A DNA stretch of 64,000 bases from Marinobacter antarcticus (GTDB lineage Bacteria > Pseudomonadota > Gammaproteobacteria > Pseudomonadales > Oleiphilaceae): the NCBI RefSeq assembly GCF_011049865.1, contig NZ_DRGY01000138.1:1-64000 (forward strand). The letters are read 5' to 3'. The notes below the pieces were generated by a model, which saw only the letters and a list, made by a program, of their open reading frames with translations, had not been told where the DNA came from and made no database searches. Shown here one piece after another: positions 30,508 to 40,844 of the stretch. Position numbers and translations under genes: made by a program. How positions within the stretch are numbered: the stretch's first letter is position 1; every line of letters begins with the position of its first letter.

Positions 30508-31068
30508 TTACTTCTCCTGACGCTGAGGAACAAACATCCGGCGCAGGGTGTTATCCCGGTCAATAAAATGATGCTTCAATGCGCCTGCCGAATGGGCCAG
30601 CGCAAGAGCCACTAAACTCCATGTGCTCCAGTAGTGAACCAACCCTGCCGTATCTTCCAGTTGTTTGATCTGGCCTGTTACAGAGGGTACCTCGATCCAG
30701 CCAAACACGCTCACAAATGAACCGTCGGCGGTTGAAATGAGATACCCGCTTACCAGCGCAACGAACACTAGAACGTACAGAAGGCCATGGGCGAACCGGG
30801 CGCCGATAACCTCCCAGCGTTTATGATTCGCAAGCGCATCAGGAGAGGCGGTGAACAAACGCCAGAATAGCCGGAGTACAATCAAACAAAATAACAAAAC
30901 GCCGATGGCACGATGGATGTCCGGGGCGCGTTGGTACCAGCTGCTGTAATAGGTAAGATCAACCATCCAGAATCCTAGCGCGAACATTCCGAACACAACC
31001 ACAGCGGCAACCCAGTGGAGAACAATCGCTACGAAGCCGTAGCTGACAGGTGTATTACTTAATTGCAT
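30508..31068 (-). CDS. Cytochrome b561 family membrane protein
   Basis: This is a four-helix di-haem b membrane protein thought to pass electrons between quinones and periplasmic partners. Haem-ligand histidines are placed as in the family: VLHWVAA (His18), PDIHRAIGVLLF (His51/52), GLVHYW (about 145) and ALALAHSAGALKHHF (about 158). It has 186 residues and four hydrophobic segments. It forms a two-gene unit with the downstream yceI gene. The physiological partner is not evident. Confidence 0.92.
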   Translation of the reverse strand: MQLSNTPVSYGFVAIVLHWVAAVVVFGMFALGFWMVDLTYYSSWYQRAPDIHRAIGVLLFCLIVLRLFWRLFTASPDALANHKRWEVIGARFAHGLLYVLVFVALVSGYLISTADGSFVSVFGWIEVPSVTGQIKQLEDTAGLVHYWSTWSLVALALAHSAGALKHHFIDRDNTLRRMFVPQRQEK

Positions 31069-31235
31069 GGTGACGGTGACCTTTCATTCTTTGCCTGAAA
31101 CTCTCGCTCGCACGAGTATAGAAAGTGACATCCGCAAAGGACATCGCAATCTTTTGCTCTGTATCGTCAAAAATTCTGATCATGGGCCTGAGACAGTGCA
31201 CCTATTTGCCTTTGGTCGCATACGGGTTTTACGGA

Positions 31236-31263
31236 TTGTTGAGAACTCTTGACTTGATAGTAT
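31236..31263 (+). promoter_or_regulatory. Candidate promoter for the 15-codon transcript
   Basis: TTGTTG (31236-31241) and TAGTAT (31258-31263) are 16 nt apart and resemble sigma70 boxes. The -10 overlaps one arm of AGTAT-n6-ATACT, which could be an operator. Assignment is by eye. Confidence 0.35.
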
Positions 31264-31280
31264 TTACTCATACTGAATTG

Positions 31281-31293
31281 CCCCGTCGTGGGG
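31281..31293 (+). other. Hairpin in the leader of the 15-codon ORF
   Basis: CCCC-GTCGT-GGGG forms a small hairpin 24 nt ahead of the start codon and just before the ribosome binding site. In a transcript starting near 31270 it would be a 5' hairpin. Confidence 0.35.
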
Positions 31294-31317
31294 TCTCATT
31301 GAACGAGAGGACAAGAC

Positions 31318-31365
31318 ATGGAAATCGAATTCGACGAATCCGTTGCGATTCCCAGCAATAACTGA
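31318..31365 (+). CDS. 15-codon ORF in its own promoter-terminator unit
   Basis: The peptide MEIEFDESVAIPSNN is too short for the ORF track. A strong GAGAGGA lies 6-7 nt before the ATG, and a rho-independent terminator begins 6 nt after the TGA. A promoter-like sequence lies about 55 nt upstream. The peptide is acidic, without a membrane helix, so it does not look like a type I toxin. It could be a leader peptide, a RiPP-like precursor, or the coding part of a dual-function small RNA. No match is known to me. Confidence 0.4.
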   Translation: MEIEFDESVAIPSNN

Positions 31366-31370
31366 TTTTG

Positions 31371-31402
31371 AGTGGCCCCTTTTCGGGGCCATTCCATTTT
31401 TT
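31371..31402 (+). terminator. Rho-independent terminator of the 15-codon unit
   Basis: AGTGGCCCC and GGGGCCATT pair around a TTTTC loop (31371-31393), followed by CCATTTTTT. It is a clean terminator 6 nt after the small ORF stop. The nearest annotated upstream gene is in the opposite direction, so the terminator needs its own transcript. Confidence 0.85.
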
Positions 31403-31607
31403 GCCGTGTACAACCCGAGCGAAAATCTGCAGCCCGCTTTCAGTTTCTTTATGAAACAGTAGCAATACTCCCGTGTTTTTGGCAATCTCTCTCCCAACTA
31501 TCAGTTTACTCAGGCTTTTCCGGTTTCATCAGTGACTGATCAGTGATCGTTCAGGCGCTCGTCTGTCATGGCGCCTGATGCATTCGTTCAATAACTAAAA
31601 ACTCACT

Positions 31608-32903
31608 ATGCAGCAATCTCTCCCGGAAAAGTTGACCGATTCAGAAGTAGACTTGCTAACGCCAATGCTGCGCAGAAACGGCGATGCCTGGACGGCAAGT
31701 TTTCGCGGCCTGATTCTGGGCACGGCACTGCAACCTATTTACAGCATTTCCCATAAACGAATCGTCGGTTATGAAGCCCTGATTCGGGCGCTCGATCCCG
31801 ATAACGCCAGTGTGCTGCCAATACACCTTTTTGAACTGCCAACGTCTGATACCGAAGCTCTGCTGCTAGACCGCTTGTGTCGGTATCTGCACATTCAGAA
31901 CTTCAGCGGTATACAGGACCAGCTCAACTGGCTGTTTCTCAATGTCTCCCCCAGGGTTATCACCAGTGGCAGCCAGACCGATTCTTTTTTAGGCGAATTA
32001 CTTGCCAAAACCGGGCTACCGCCCCACCAGATTGTTATCGAGATTGTTGAGCAACCAACCGATGACGCCGAGCGCCTGCGTGAAACCGTTGCTTACTATC
32101 GGCAACTGGGGTGTCTGACAGCCATTGACGACTTTGGTGCCGGGCATTCCAACTTTGAGCGCATCTGGAACCTGTCGCCCGACATCGTAAAATTGGACCG
32201 GAAGCTGCTAACGCGGGCAACAGAAGATCATAAGGCGCGACAGATACTGAACGGAATTGTCTCATTGCTGCATCAGTCGGGTTGCCTGGTGTTACTGGAG
32301 GGAGTGGAAACCGGCGACCAGGCGATGATTGCCATTGATGCAGGGGTGGACTTTGTTCAGGGATTCTACTTTTGCCGTCCTGTTATGGATTTGTCTCAGT
32401 TGCGCTCATCGTCCGCCGACTTCGACAAGCTGCTTCGCGAGTACAAGGCGTGCTATCAGATAACAGGGGATCCGACGCGCCAATTGGTCGATTTTTTCCA
32501 GCCCGATTTCCAGAAAGCCATTGAGCAACTGCAAGCCGGCGTCAGCATGGCCCTTGCTTGCCATAACCTGCTGAATCACCCTACCGTTTCACGCTGCTAT
32601 CTGGTGGATGACAAAGGTGTCCAAGTTGGCGACAACCTGATATCCGATACCGGCACTCGTAGCCTGGACCCACGTTTCAAGCCGCTTGAGCGCACCAGCA
32701 AGGCGGACTGGTTTCGGCAACAGTACCTTCAGCAGGCACTGGCCCAGCCAGGAACGTTGCATGTTACTGCGCCCTACCTCTGCGTAACGGGTGCCTACAT
32801 GTGCGTCACTCTGTCACTGTGTTTTACTCACGACAGCGAATTGCATGTACTTTGCTGCGATATTCTGGCCAATCCTTCGATGCCTTCTGTTATCCCGGGC
32901 TAA
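31608..32903 (+). CDS. EAL-domain c-di-GMP phosphodiesterase with C-terminal sensor-like domain
   Basis: It should hydrolyse c-di-GMP to pGpG. The catalytic set looks complete: QPIYS and EAL (56-58), NVSPRV, EIVEQP, the DDFGAGHSN pair of Asp, VKLDRKLL, LEGVETGDQ and QGFYF. After about residue 275 there is a PDC/YkuI_C-like segment (FQPDFQKAIEQLQAGVSMALACH and CYLVDDKGVQVGDNL). This arrangement resembles Bacillus YkuI. There are no membrane helices. It has 431 residues, and its end overlaps the SLC13 gene by 14 nt tail-to-tail. Orn, encoded nearby, would clear the product. Confidence 0.88.
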   Translation: MQQSLPEKLTDSEVDLLTPMLRRNGDAWTASFRGLILGTALQPIYSISHKRIVGYEALIRALDPDNASVLPIHLFELPTSDTEALLLDRLCRYLHIQNFSGIQDQLNWLFLNVSPRVITSGSQTDSFLGELLAKTGLPPHQIVIEIVEQPTDDAERLRETVAYYRQLGCLTAIDDFGAGHSNFERIWNLSPDIVKLDRKLLTRATEDHKARQILNGIVSLLHQSGCLVLLEGVETGDQAMIAIDAGVDFVQGFYFCRPVMDLSQLRSSSADFDKLLREYKACYQITGDPTRQLVDFFQPDFQKAIEQLQAGVSMALACHNLLNHPTVSRCYLVDDKGVQVGDNLISDTGTRSLDPRFKPLERTSKADWFRQQYLQQALAQPGTLHVTAPYLCVTGAYMCVTLSLCFTHDSELHVLCCDILANPSMPSVIPG

Positions 32904-34665
32904 TTCCGTACACCATCGCAATGACGGCAACAGAGACAAGGCCAATGAGCAGATTCATTGGCAGGCCTACCCGCACGAAATCCCAGAACCGGTAACCCCC
33001 GGGGCCAAATACCATCATATTGGTTTGATATCCAAGAGGCGTTGCAAAACTGGCCGATGCGGCCATCATCACCGCGATCACAAACGGTTCCGCCGCAACG
33101 TTCATGGTTGTGGTCATCGACAAGACCACCGGGATAACCAGAACAGCCGCCGCATTATTGGTAATAACCTCTGTCAGTGCAGACACTGAAAAATAAACCA
33201 GAAAAAGCGCCAGCAGCACGTGCCCCTTACTGAGGCCAAGAATGGCGCCAGCGACATAACTTGCCGCCCCGGTTTCCTGCAGGGCTGCACCCAAGGCAAA
33301 GGATGCGGCAATTGTGAGAACAACCGGCACATCAACGGACTTCTGCGCCTGCCCCACCGAGCAGCAGCCGCTCAGAATCATCAGGGCCGCACCCAGTAAC
33401 GCGGCATTCAGCATGCTGAGTAAGCCGCAGGCGGCAAGCCCTACCAACACAATGAGAATCCCCCAGGACAGCCAGGCACGATCATGCCTTGGGGCCTCGG
33501 TTCCCAAATCGTTTATAAGCAGAAAATCCTTGTTGTAGCGTTGCCGGCTTACAAACGCCGGCCGGGCTTCGAGCAAAAGCACATCGCCGGGCTTGAGACG
33601 AATATTGCCGAGGTTTCCTGACACTCTTGCCCCACCCCGGGCAACCGCCAGGACGATCGCTCCATAGCGTTCGCGAAAACGTGCATCGCGGATGGTGAGG
33701 CCCAGAACTTCGGACTGGGGAGACAAAGCCGCTTCCATCAGGCACCGCTCTGCGCGATCTTTGCTCAGGCTGGGTTCGTCGGCGTGCACTGAGGGCACAA
33801 TGCCGTTAATGCGCAGAAGATCAGAAATCGCCTGGGTATCACCGGCAAAGACCAGCCTGTCTCCGCCGCGCAGGCGCTCTTCTGAAGGTACTGCGGTTAC
33901 CACGCTACCGTCACGTTCGATTTCTACCAGATAAAGCCGTTCCAGCTCCCGCAGACCGGCCTCGCCTACGGCCTTGCCAACCAGAGGCCCATCAACCGCA
34001 ACCGCCACTTCAAGCGTAAACTCTTTCATGGAGCCAAATTTGTGCCTGTCTTCCCGGTCTGGCAGCGCTCTGGGCATGAACAGTAAAATCGCTGCAATAC
34101 CGACAATAGCGACCGGCAAACCAACGGCGGTGATGGAGAAGATAGAAAGCCCGGTGTCACCGGTCAGTTGCTCGTATTGGCCGTTAACAACCAGGTTGGT
34201 GCTGGTGCCAATCATGGTCAGCGTGCCGCCCAAAATAGCGGAGTAGCTGAGGGGGATCATTAGTTTTGACGGGGCAATTCCGATCTTCCGGGACCAGGCG
34301 TGAACGGCCGGAATCATTGTGGCCACAACAGGCGTGTTGTTGAGAAAGCCACTCAGCAGAGCAACCGGTAGCGTAATCCGCGCCTGGGCCGAGCGAACCG
34401 TCTTGGGGTTTCGCAGAAGGTATCTCACCAGCAGGTCTACGCCGCCGGAATGATGGATGCCAGCAGCCACCACAAACAGGGCCACAACGGTTATCAACCC
34501 TGTGTTGCTGAAGCCCATCAGCGCCTGATCTGCCGAGATGATGCCGCTTGCGCTCAGCACAACGAGTACGCTCATCATCACCAGATGAGGGGCGTATCGT
34601 CCCGAACTCATGAGCACCAAAGCAGCCCCTGCGAGGCTCAACGCAAACCAGCCTTGCCAATTCAT
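32890..34665 (-). CDS. SLC13/DASS-type anion permease with two TrkA-C domains
   Basis: It is a membrane transporter of the divalent anion:sodium symporter/ArsB superfamily, likely for sulfate, dicarboxylate or a related anion. The substrate is not readable from sequence. It has N- and C-terminal bundles of membrane helices and a central cytoplasmic pair of TrkA-C (RCK_C) domains (about 205-370; KAVGEAGLRELERLYLVEIERDG and RFRERYGAIVLAVARGG). The family Asn-rich re-entrant motifs NNTPVVATMIP and NNAAAVLVIPVV are both present. It has 591 residues and follows parE on the same strand after a 112-nt gap. Confidence 0.88.
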   Translation of the reverse strand: MNWQGWFALSLAGAALVLMSSGRYAPHLVMMSVLVVLSASGIISADQALMGFSNTGLITVVALFVVAAGIHHSGGVDLLVRYLLRNPKTVRSAQARITLPVALLSGFLNNTPVVATMIPAVHAWSRKIGIAPSKLMIPLSYSAILGGTLTMIGTSTNLVVNGQYEQLTGDTGLSIFSITAVGLPVAIVGIAAILLFMPRALPDREDRHKFGSMKEFTLEVAVAVDGPLVGKAVGEAGLRELERLYLVEIERDGSVVTAVPSEERLRGGDRLVFAGDTQAISDLLRINGIVPSVHADEPSLSKDRAERCLMEAALSPQSEVLGLTIRDARFRERYGAIVLAVARGGARVSGNLGNIRLKPGDVLLLEARPAFVSRQRYNKDFLLINDLGTEAPRHDRAWLSWGILIVLVGLAACGLLSMLNAALLGAALMILSGCCSVGQAQKSVDVPVVLTIAASFALGAALQETGAASYVAGAILGLSKGHVLLALFLVYFSVSALTEVITNNAAAVLVIPVVLSMTTTMNVAAEPFVIAVMMAASASFATPLGYQTNMMVFGPGGYRFWDFVRVGLPMNLLIGLVSVAVIAMVYGISPG

Positions 34666-34694
34666 CTGCGGTTTATCCCGATCAGAAAACCGGC

Positions 34695-34742
34695 AGAATA
34701 ACGAGTTTGCTAGATACTTAAAAAGAATAACGAATTCTTTTT
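34695..34742. repeat. Direct repeat plus A+T-rich hairpin between parE and the SLC13 gene
   Basis: AGAATAACGA occurs twice (34695-34704 and 34724-34733). The second copy sits inside an inverted repeat, AAAAAGAAT / ATTCTTTTT (34720-34742). The structure is on the 5' side of the SLC13 gene and after parE, so it could be a regulatory site for the permease or a weak parE terminator. Confidence 0.35.
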
Positions 34743-34777
34743 ATAGTTCTTAATCGAATAATTGATGCACCATGGGC

Positions 34778-36718
<1,941 letters not shown>

Positions 36719-36762
36719 TTAGGGATTCGCGGCTAAAGATCAACGGCTGTAAAACACATTCC

Positions 36763-37251
36763 TCAGGGCTTCATCACCAGATCCTCGTCAAGAACGCCGG
36801 AAACCCGCACTTCAGACCAGTTGGTGGCGGGAACCGCAACCACAACACAGGGTGAGGTAACCGCTTGCGTAACCATTGTTCCGGGTGCCGGCGTGCGCAC
36901 TGCCACAGAAATGTGCAATACGCTTTCGTTGCTCTCAGACGAGACCAGGCTGACACTGTAACCACCCGTGGTTTTCTCGCCCAACGTCACGAAGAGCAAG
37001 TGCTCTTTCGTGAGGTCAACCTGTCGCAATTGTTGAACCACCATGTTCTGGGCGGGTAACTCAAGCAATGCCTGTAACCGATCCGCCCCCTGAACATAAG
37101 CCAGGCCGGGGCCCGTCAGCCCGCAATGTGCAGACTGGGTAACTTGGCGAGCCAGGAGCGCGCCGGGCTCATCTTCCACGGCTGTTGACGATGCACAGCC
37201 GGCCAATACGGCGATCACAGATGCCATAAGCACTACAGGCACCTCGGCCAT
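36763..37251 (-). CDS. PrcB-domain lipoprotein
   Basis: This is a predicted lipoprotein with the lipobox LAGC near residue 20. The track uses a TTG at 37275. The ATG at 37251, with AGGA 5 nt ahead, looks better and gives 162 residues. The C-terminal half matches the PrcB_C domain: VTLGEKTTGGYSVSLVSS, followed by PAPGTMVTQAVTSPCVVVAVP. In Treponema denticola, PrcB belongs to the dentilisin subtilase complex. Here the gene directly follows a large subtilase-lipoprotein gene, so partnership is likely. The family call is mine from the motif, and no search was run. Confidence 0.7.
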   Translation of the reverse strand: MAEVPVVLMASVIAVLAGCASSTAVEDEPGALLARQVTQSAHCGLTGPGLAYVQGADRLQALLELPAQNMVVQQLRQVDLTKEHLLFVTLGEKTTGGYSVSLVSSESNESVLHISVAVRTPAPGTMVTQAVTSPCVVVAVPATNWSEVRVSGVLDEDLVMKP

Positions 37252-37271
37252 TGTCTTCCTGAATACAGCGA

Positions 37272-39971
37272 TCAACGCTCTGCTCCAATTTGTTTGGGGT
37301 CAATTCCACCTTCTGACGACCACTCTATCAGGCTATAGCCTTTGAATCCGGGACGCGGCAGCATATCCGATGTGGCCGCTGATATAGACGGGCGGGAATA
37401 GCTGGTGGTCATTCTCACCTCAATAACGGGCTTGCCCGCCTGAACCGTGATTTCTTCCCGAAGCCCGGCCACCGGGTATTCCGCACAGGCTTCGCCTGCG
37501 AGGCAAATCAGGCCATCGTTATCCAGATCAGATCCGGCGACCAGAATGTAGCTGCCGGGTGGCACCTCGTTTCGCTGTCTCGGCTCAACACCGTCATCGG
37601 GCAGAAACGCGAACTGGTATTGACCGTTCTCCGCCAGCGCAGTGGTTTGAGCAACCGTTGTATACAAGCCGTTCCTGGGTTGCGGGTCGACTAAAAGAAC
37701 AAAATGCCTGCCCGCATCACGGGCCTGCTGATCCGTGATGCGCTGGCCGATAACCGGGATTTCGAGCTGGCGAGATTCGGCACCGCGATATTCGACAACC
37801 ACCGTTGTTCGTTCCGATATACCTGCGTCAAGCGCTTCCGGCAGCAGCGTTATGTTGATATCAAACTCGGTACCCGAATCGCCGCTGGCGGGCGCAGAAT
37901 CCAAGAGTACCCATGGTGCTTCTACTGATACAGAATTGATGGTAACGGACGCCGAATTGCTGCCATAAACGCGTAATTTCACACTCGCCGACAAGCCACC
38001 TTCGGAAGAAAGGCTTACAACGGCGGGAGCTGCCGTCAGCAAATCTGTCACCGTGGCGTTGGAGACCGCCAAGGTCGACTTACCGGCATCAAGAAGCCCC
38101 CAGCCCAGAGTGTCAGTCTTGGGGCACATTTCGCGACCGCAATCCTGAGACGTCAGCTCTCCGGCCCTCAGCATGGCATTCAGCCTTGTATAATCGAGAC
38201 CTGGGTCGAGGCCCTTCATCAGAGCAAATACGGCCGAGACATGGGGCGCCGCCATGGAGGTGCCCTGCAAACCGATGTAGGTTTCCCTCGCGCCGCCGTT
38301 TATCACGCTGGCACTGGTGCTGCTGACCAGGTCGCTGCGACCGTCGGCGTTGCCGTCACGGCTGGCGTCGCCGCCGGGCGCAGCCAGATCAATCGAGTCA
38401 CCATAATTCGAATAGGATGCCAGCACGCCCGCACCGTCTACGGCGCTTACAGAAAAAACGTTCTCATACGCCGCAGGGTAGGACGCACGCGTCGAGGCCG
38501 AGTTGCCCGCCGCCGCGACGAACACAATGCCCCGATCGGTGCCATAACGGATAGCGTCCCGCAGCGGCTGCTGAAAAGGCAAGCCGCCCAGGCTCAGGTT
38601 AACAATGTCGGCGCGGCGCGATCCGTTGGCCGGGCCGGCAACCCAACGCAGGGCTGCAAGCAGGTCGGCGGATGAACCTGTGCCGCCCTCACCCAGAACC
38701 CGCACAGGCAGCAACGAGGCGTTGTAGGCAACACCAGCCCCGCCAACACCGTTAACCGCAGCGGCAATGGTTCCCGCGACGTGCGTGCCGTGGAAAACAC
38801 GGCTGCCTATCGAGTTACCGGGCTCGGACGGGTTATTATCCGGGCCCGGCATGTCATCGTTATCAAACTGTGCCGACACGAAATCCGTACCAACAGGCAA
38901 AGGCTGAACGACATTCGCATTCAGCTCGCTGTGCCAGTTATCCGGCGCGCCGTACAAGCCTGTGTCCATGACTGCGACGGTAACACCATCGCCCCCGGTT
39001 CCGGCGATCTGCCATGCGATCGGGGCATTGATCAGCTCATAATGCCATTGCTGACCGACTGAGGGGTTGTCGTACAAAGGTTCATTTACAGGCGTTGAGG
39101 CCATGGCCCGCATTTTATAGTTGGGCGTGGCCGAGGCAACGTCCGGGCGTTGCTTCAGTGCCCGGATCCACTCCAAAGTTGACTCTTTCGTCGGCGATTG
39201 ACCCGCCTTGGCGGCTTGGGCCGGCGCTTTCATCAACCAGACTCCCGGAGCCAGCTCCTCTTCGGGCTCCATCGAGCCTTGTGGCACTGCCGAGCCCATT
39301 GCCACCTGATCCGCATTCTGCTTTAGCACGACAATGGCCTCTGCCGGGGCAAAATCATGATCGGGCCACGCGAACGACGTCGCCAAAACGCTGCCAACCG
39401 CAGACGTTGACAGAATATAAAGCATGGGGGCCGGGCCCGACGCCTCAACCTGCAGTCTATAAGTACCCGCAGGCTCGCCAGCTGACAACGAAACCTCAAC
39501 CGGTTTCGGCTGGTTGCTGGTAGCAACGGTTTCGACAACACGACTGCCGCTCAATAGAGTCAACGTCAGCTCAGACGACCCTTCACTTGTTGAGAACGGC
39601 TGGAGATAAACACTCTGACCTTTGCGCAGGTCCATGGAAAAGTTATCGGAAGGATCGGCAGCATAGGGGTTTCCGGACGACTGGCTGCCGCTCACGTACT
39701 TTCCCGCGCTGGCACTTACGTAACCCGCAAGAATGAATTCCCGGGGCAAAGGCTGGGCGCCAGCCAACGGACGCAAGCCAAGCCCCAGAGTGTCCCCATC
39801 GTCTGCATCTACTCTGGTGCCGGTTTCAATATCGATAGTGCCAGAGATCGCAATGTTTGCGGGTGTTGGCTCACTGTCGCCCGAGCTACCACCACAGCCG
39901 CCCAGCGCGGTTATCAACCCCACCAGCACGGAATATCTTAAACACTTCACAGCTTGTGCGTTATCCAGCAT
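37272..39971 (-). CDS. Large subtilisin-like (S8) lipoprotein protease
   Basis: It is a predicted outer-surface serine protease. A lipoprotein signal (lipobox LGGC, Cys26) leads into an N-terminal beta-rich prodomain with a PPC-like region (residues 100-190) and an inhibitor-like propeptide (AIVVLKQNADQ to TPNYKMRAM, about 210-290). The S8 domain follows. The catalytic triad is Asp336 (VAVMDTGLYG), His397 (HGTHVAGT) and Ser572 (GTSMAAPHVSA), with oxyanion Asn490. After about residue 650 there are beta-sandwich repeats. It has 899 residues and AGGGG before the ATG. It is paired with the PrcB-like lipoprotein downstream. Confidence 0.9.
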   Translation of the reverse strand: MLDNAQAVKCLRYSVLVGLITALGGCGGSSGDSEPTPANIAISGTIDIETGTRVDADDGDTLGLGLRPLAGAQPLPREFILAGYVSASAGKYVSGSQSSGNPYAADPSDNFSMDLRKGQSVYLQPFSTSEGSSELTLTLLSGSRVVETVATSNQPKPVEVSLSAGEPAGTYRLQVEASGPAPMLYILSTSAVGSVLATSFAWPDHDFAPAEAIVVLKQNADQVAMGSAVPQGSMEPEEELAPGVWLMKAPAQAAKAGQSPTKESTLEWIRALKQRPDVASATPNYKMRAMASTPVNEPLYDNPSVGQQWHYELINAPIAWQIAGTGGDGVTVAVMDTGLYGAPDNWHSELNANVVQPLPVGTDFVSAQFDNDDMPGPDNNPSEPGNSIGSRVFHGTHVAGTIAAAVNGVGGAGVAYNASLLPVRVLGEGGTGSSADLLAALRWVAGPANGSRRADIVNLSLGGLPFQQPLRDAIRYGTDRGIVFVAAAGNSASTRASYPAAYENVFSVSAVDGAGVLASYSNYGDSIDLAAPGGDASRDGNADGRSDLVSSTSASVINGGARETYIGLQGTSMAAPHVSAVFALMKGLDPGLDYTRLNAMLRAGELTSQDCGREMCPKTDTLGWGLLDAGKSTLAVSNATVTDLLTAAPAVVSLSSEGGLSASVKLRVYGSNSASVTINSVSVEAPWVLLDSAPASGDSGTEFDINITLLPEALDAGISERTTVVVEYRGAESRQLEIPVIGQRITDQQARDAGRHFVLLVDPQPRNGLYTTVAQTTALAENGQYQFAFLPDDGVEPRQRNEVPPGSYILVAGSDLDNDGLICLAGEACAEYPVAGLREEITVQAGKPVIEVRMTTSYSRPSISAATSDMLPRPGFKGYSLIEWSSEGGIDPKQIGAER

Positions 39972-40038
39972 TCACAGTAACCCCTGTTTCATCAATCGAC
40001 AGTTTACAACGCGCGCGTTCAGCCAGATGAATACTACC

Positions 40039-40680
40039 TCAGGACGGGCTCAAGCCAAGCATGGCGATTACCTCATCGGTCAGTGCGTCCTGCGTCAAAC
40101 CGCCGCGCTCGGGCCGGTACCAGGTTACGGTCCAACTCAGGGCACCTGTCAGCAGACGGCGCACCACAAACGGATCGGCCAGCAAAGCGCCCTCCTCTTT
40201 CAGCGCACTGAGCACGTCCAGCCACAAGGTTTCATAGATATCCCGAAGCTTAAGAACTTCTACCTGAGAAACCTCAGAAAGGCTGCGCCATTCAAACACC
40301 AGAACGGCCATGGCTTCTCCGGTCTGGCCGTTAATCGATTCCAGCTCTGCGCTTACCAGCGCCCGCAGTTTCTCTCGATTGGAGTCAGCCGCATCGATAG
40401 CGGCCCGCATCACCGCCGTGTTCAGCCGTATGGTTTCAACCATCACCGCCTTGAGAATTTCTTCTTTGGTGCGAAAGTGATGGAACAGGCTTCCCGACTG
40501 GATACCCACAGCGGCGGCCAGATCCCTCACTGTGGTTCGCTCATAGCCTTTTTCCCGGAATAATCGCGCCGCTTCGCGAAGCAACCGGCCGCGCGCACTG
40601 TCCGGATCGGAAACCAGATTGTCGGCAACGAGTAACTGAAGAATTTTGGCTTGATTCACGAGCGTATCCAGTGGTTTCAA
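40039..40680 (-). CDS. atuR: TetR-family repressor of the terpene cluster
   Basis: AtuR represses the atu operon in P. aeruginosa. The N-terminal helix-turn-helix is clear (TTVRDLAAAVGIQSGSLFHHFRTKEEIL, about 48-75), preceded by RLLREAARLFREKGYERT. The C-terminal ligand domain is of the size usual for acyl-CoA-type TetR regulators. The gene is divergent from atuA, and a perfect TetR-type palindrome lies between them, so it likely controls itself and atuA-H. It has 213 residues. The name is inferred from position. Confidence 0.85.
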   Translation of the reverse strand: MKPLDTLVNQAKILQLLVADNLVSDPDSARGRLLREAARLFREKGYERTTVRDLAAAVGIQSGSLFHHFRTKEEILKAVMVETIRLNTAVMRAAIDAADSNREKLRALVSAELESINGQTGEAMAVLVFEWRSLSEVSQVEVLKLRDIYETLWLDVLSALKEEGALLADPFVVRRLLTGALSWTVTWYRPERGGLTQDALTDEVIAMLGLSPS

Positions 40681-40716
40681 TAGAATTGATAGTTTAACTG
40701 AAACTTACCTGTTTAC

Positions 40717-40738
40717 ATACCAAGCGCTTGCTTGGTAT
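40717..40738. promoter_or_regulatory. Palindromic operator between atuR and atuA
   Basis: ATACCAAGC and GCTTGGTAT form a perfect 9-bp inverted repeat with a 4-nt spacer. It lies 36 nt from the atuR start and about 106 nt from the atuA start. The ACCAAGC-n4-GCTTGGT form is typical of TetR regulators of acyl-CoA pathways, so AtuR is the obvious ligand. Confidence 0.8.
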
Positions 40739-40844
40739 TGTCTGGTGGTCAGATTACATCAGACTACATTAGATCAAGATGTCGCCCGCATTCATGCGCT
40801 GACGCATTAGAGCTGGGTCAATACGAAGAACAGGATGCACAAAC

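Noticed and set aside
31264-31497. 77-codon ORF on the - strand over the mini-transcript
   Set aside because: It spans a clear terminator and an SD-bearing small ORF on the other strand and has no start signal.
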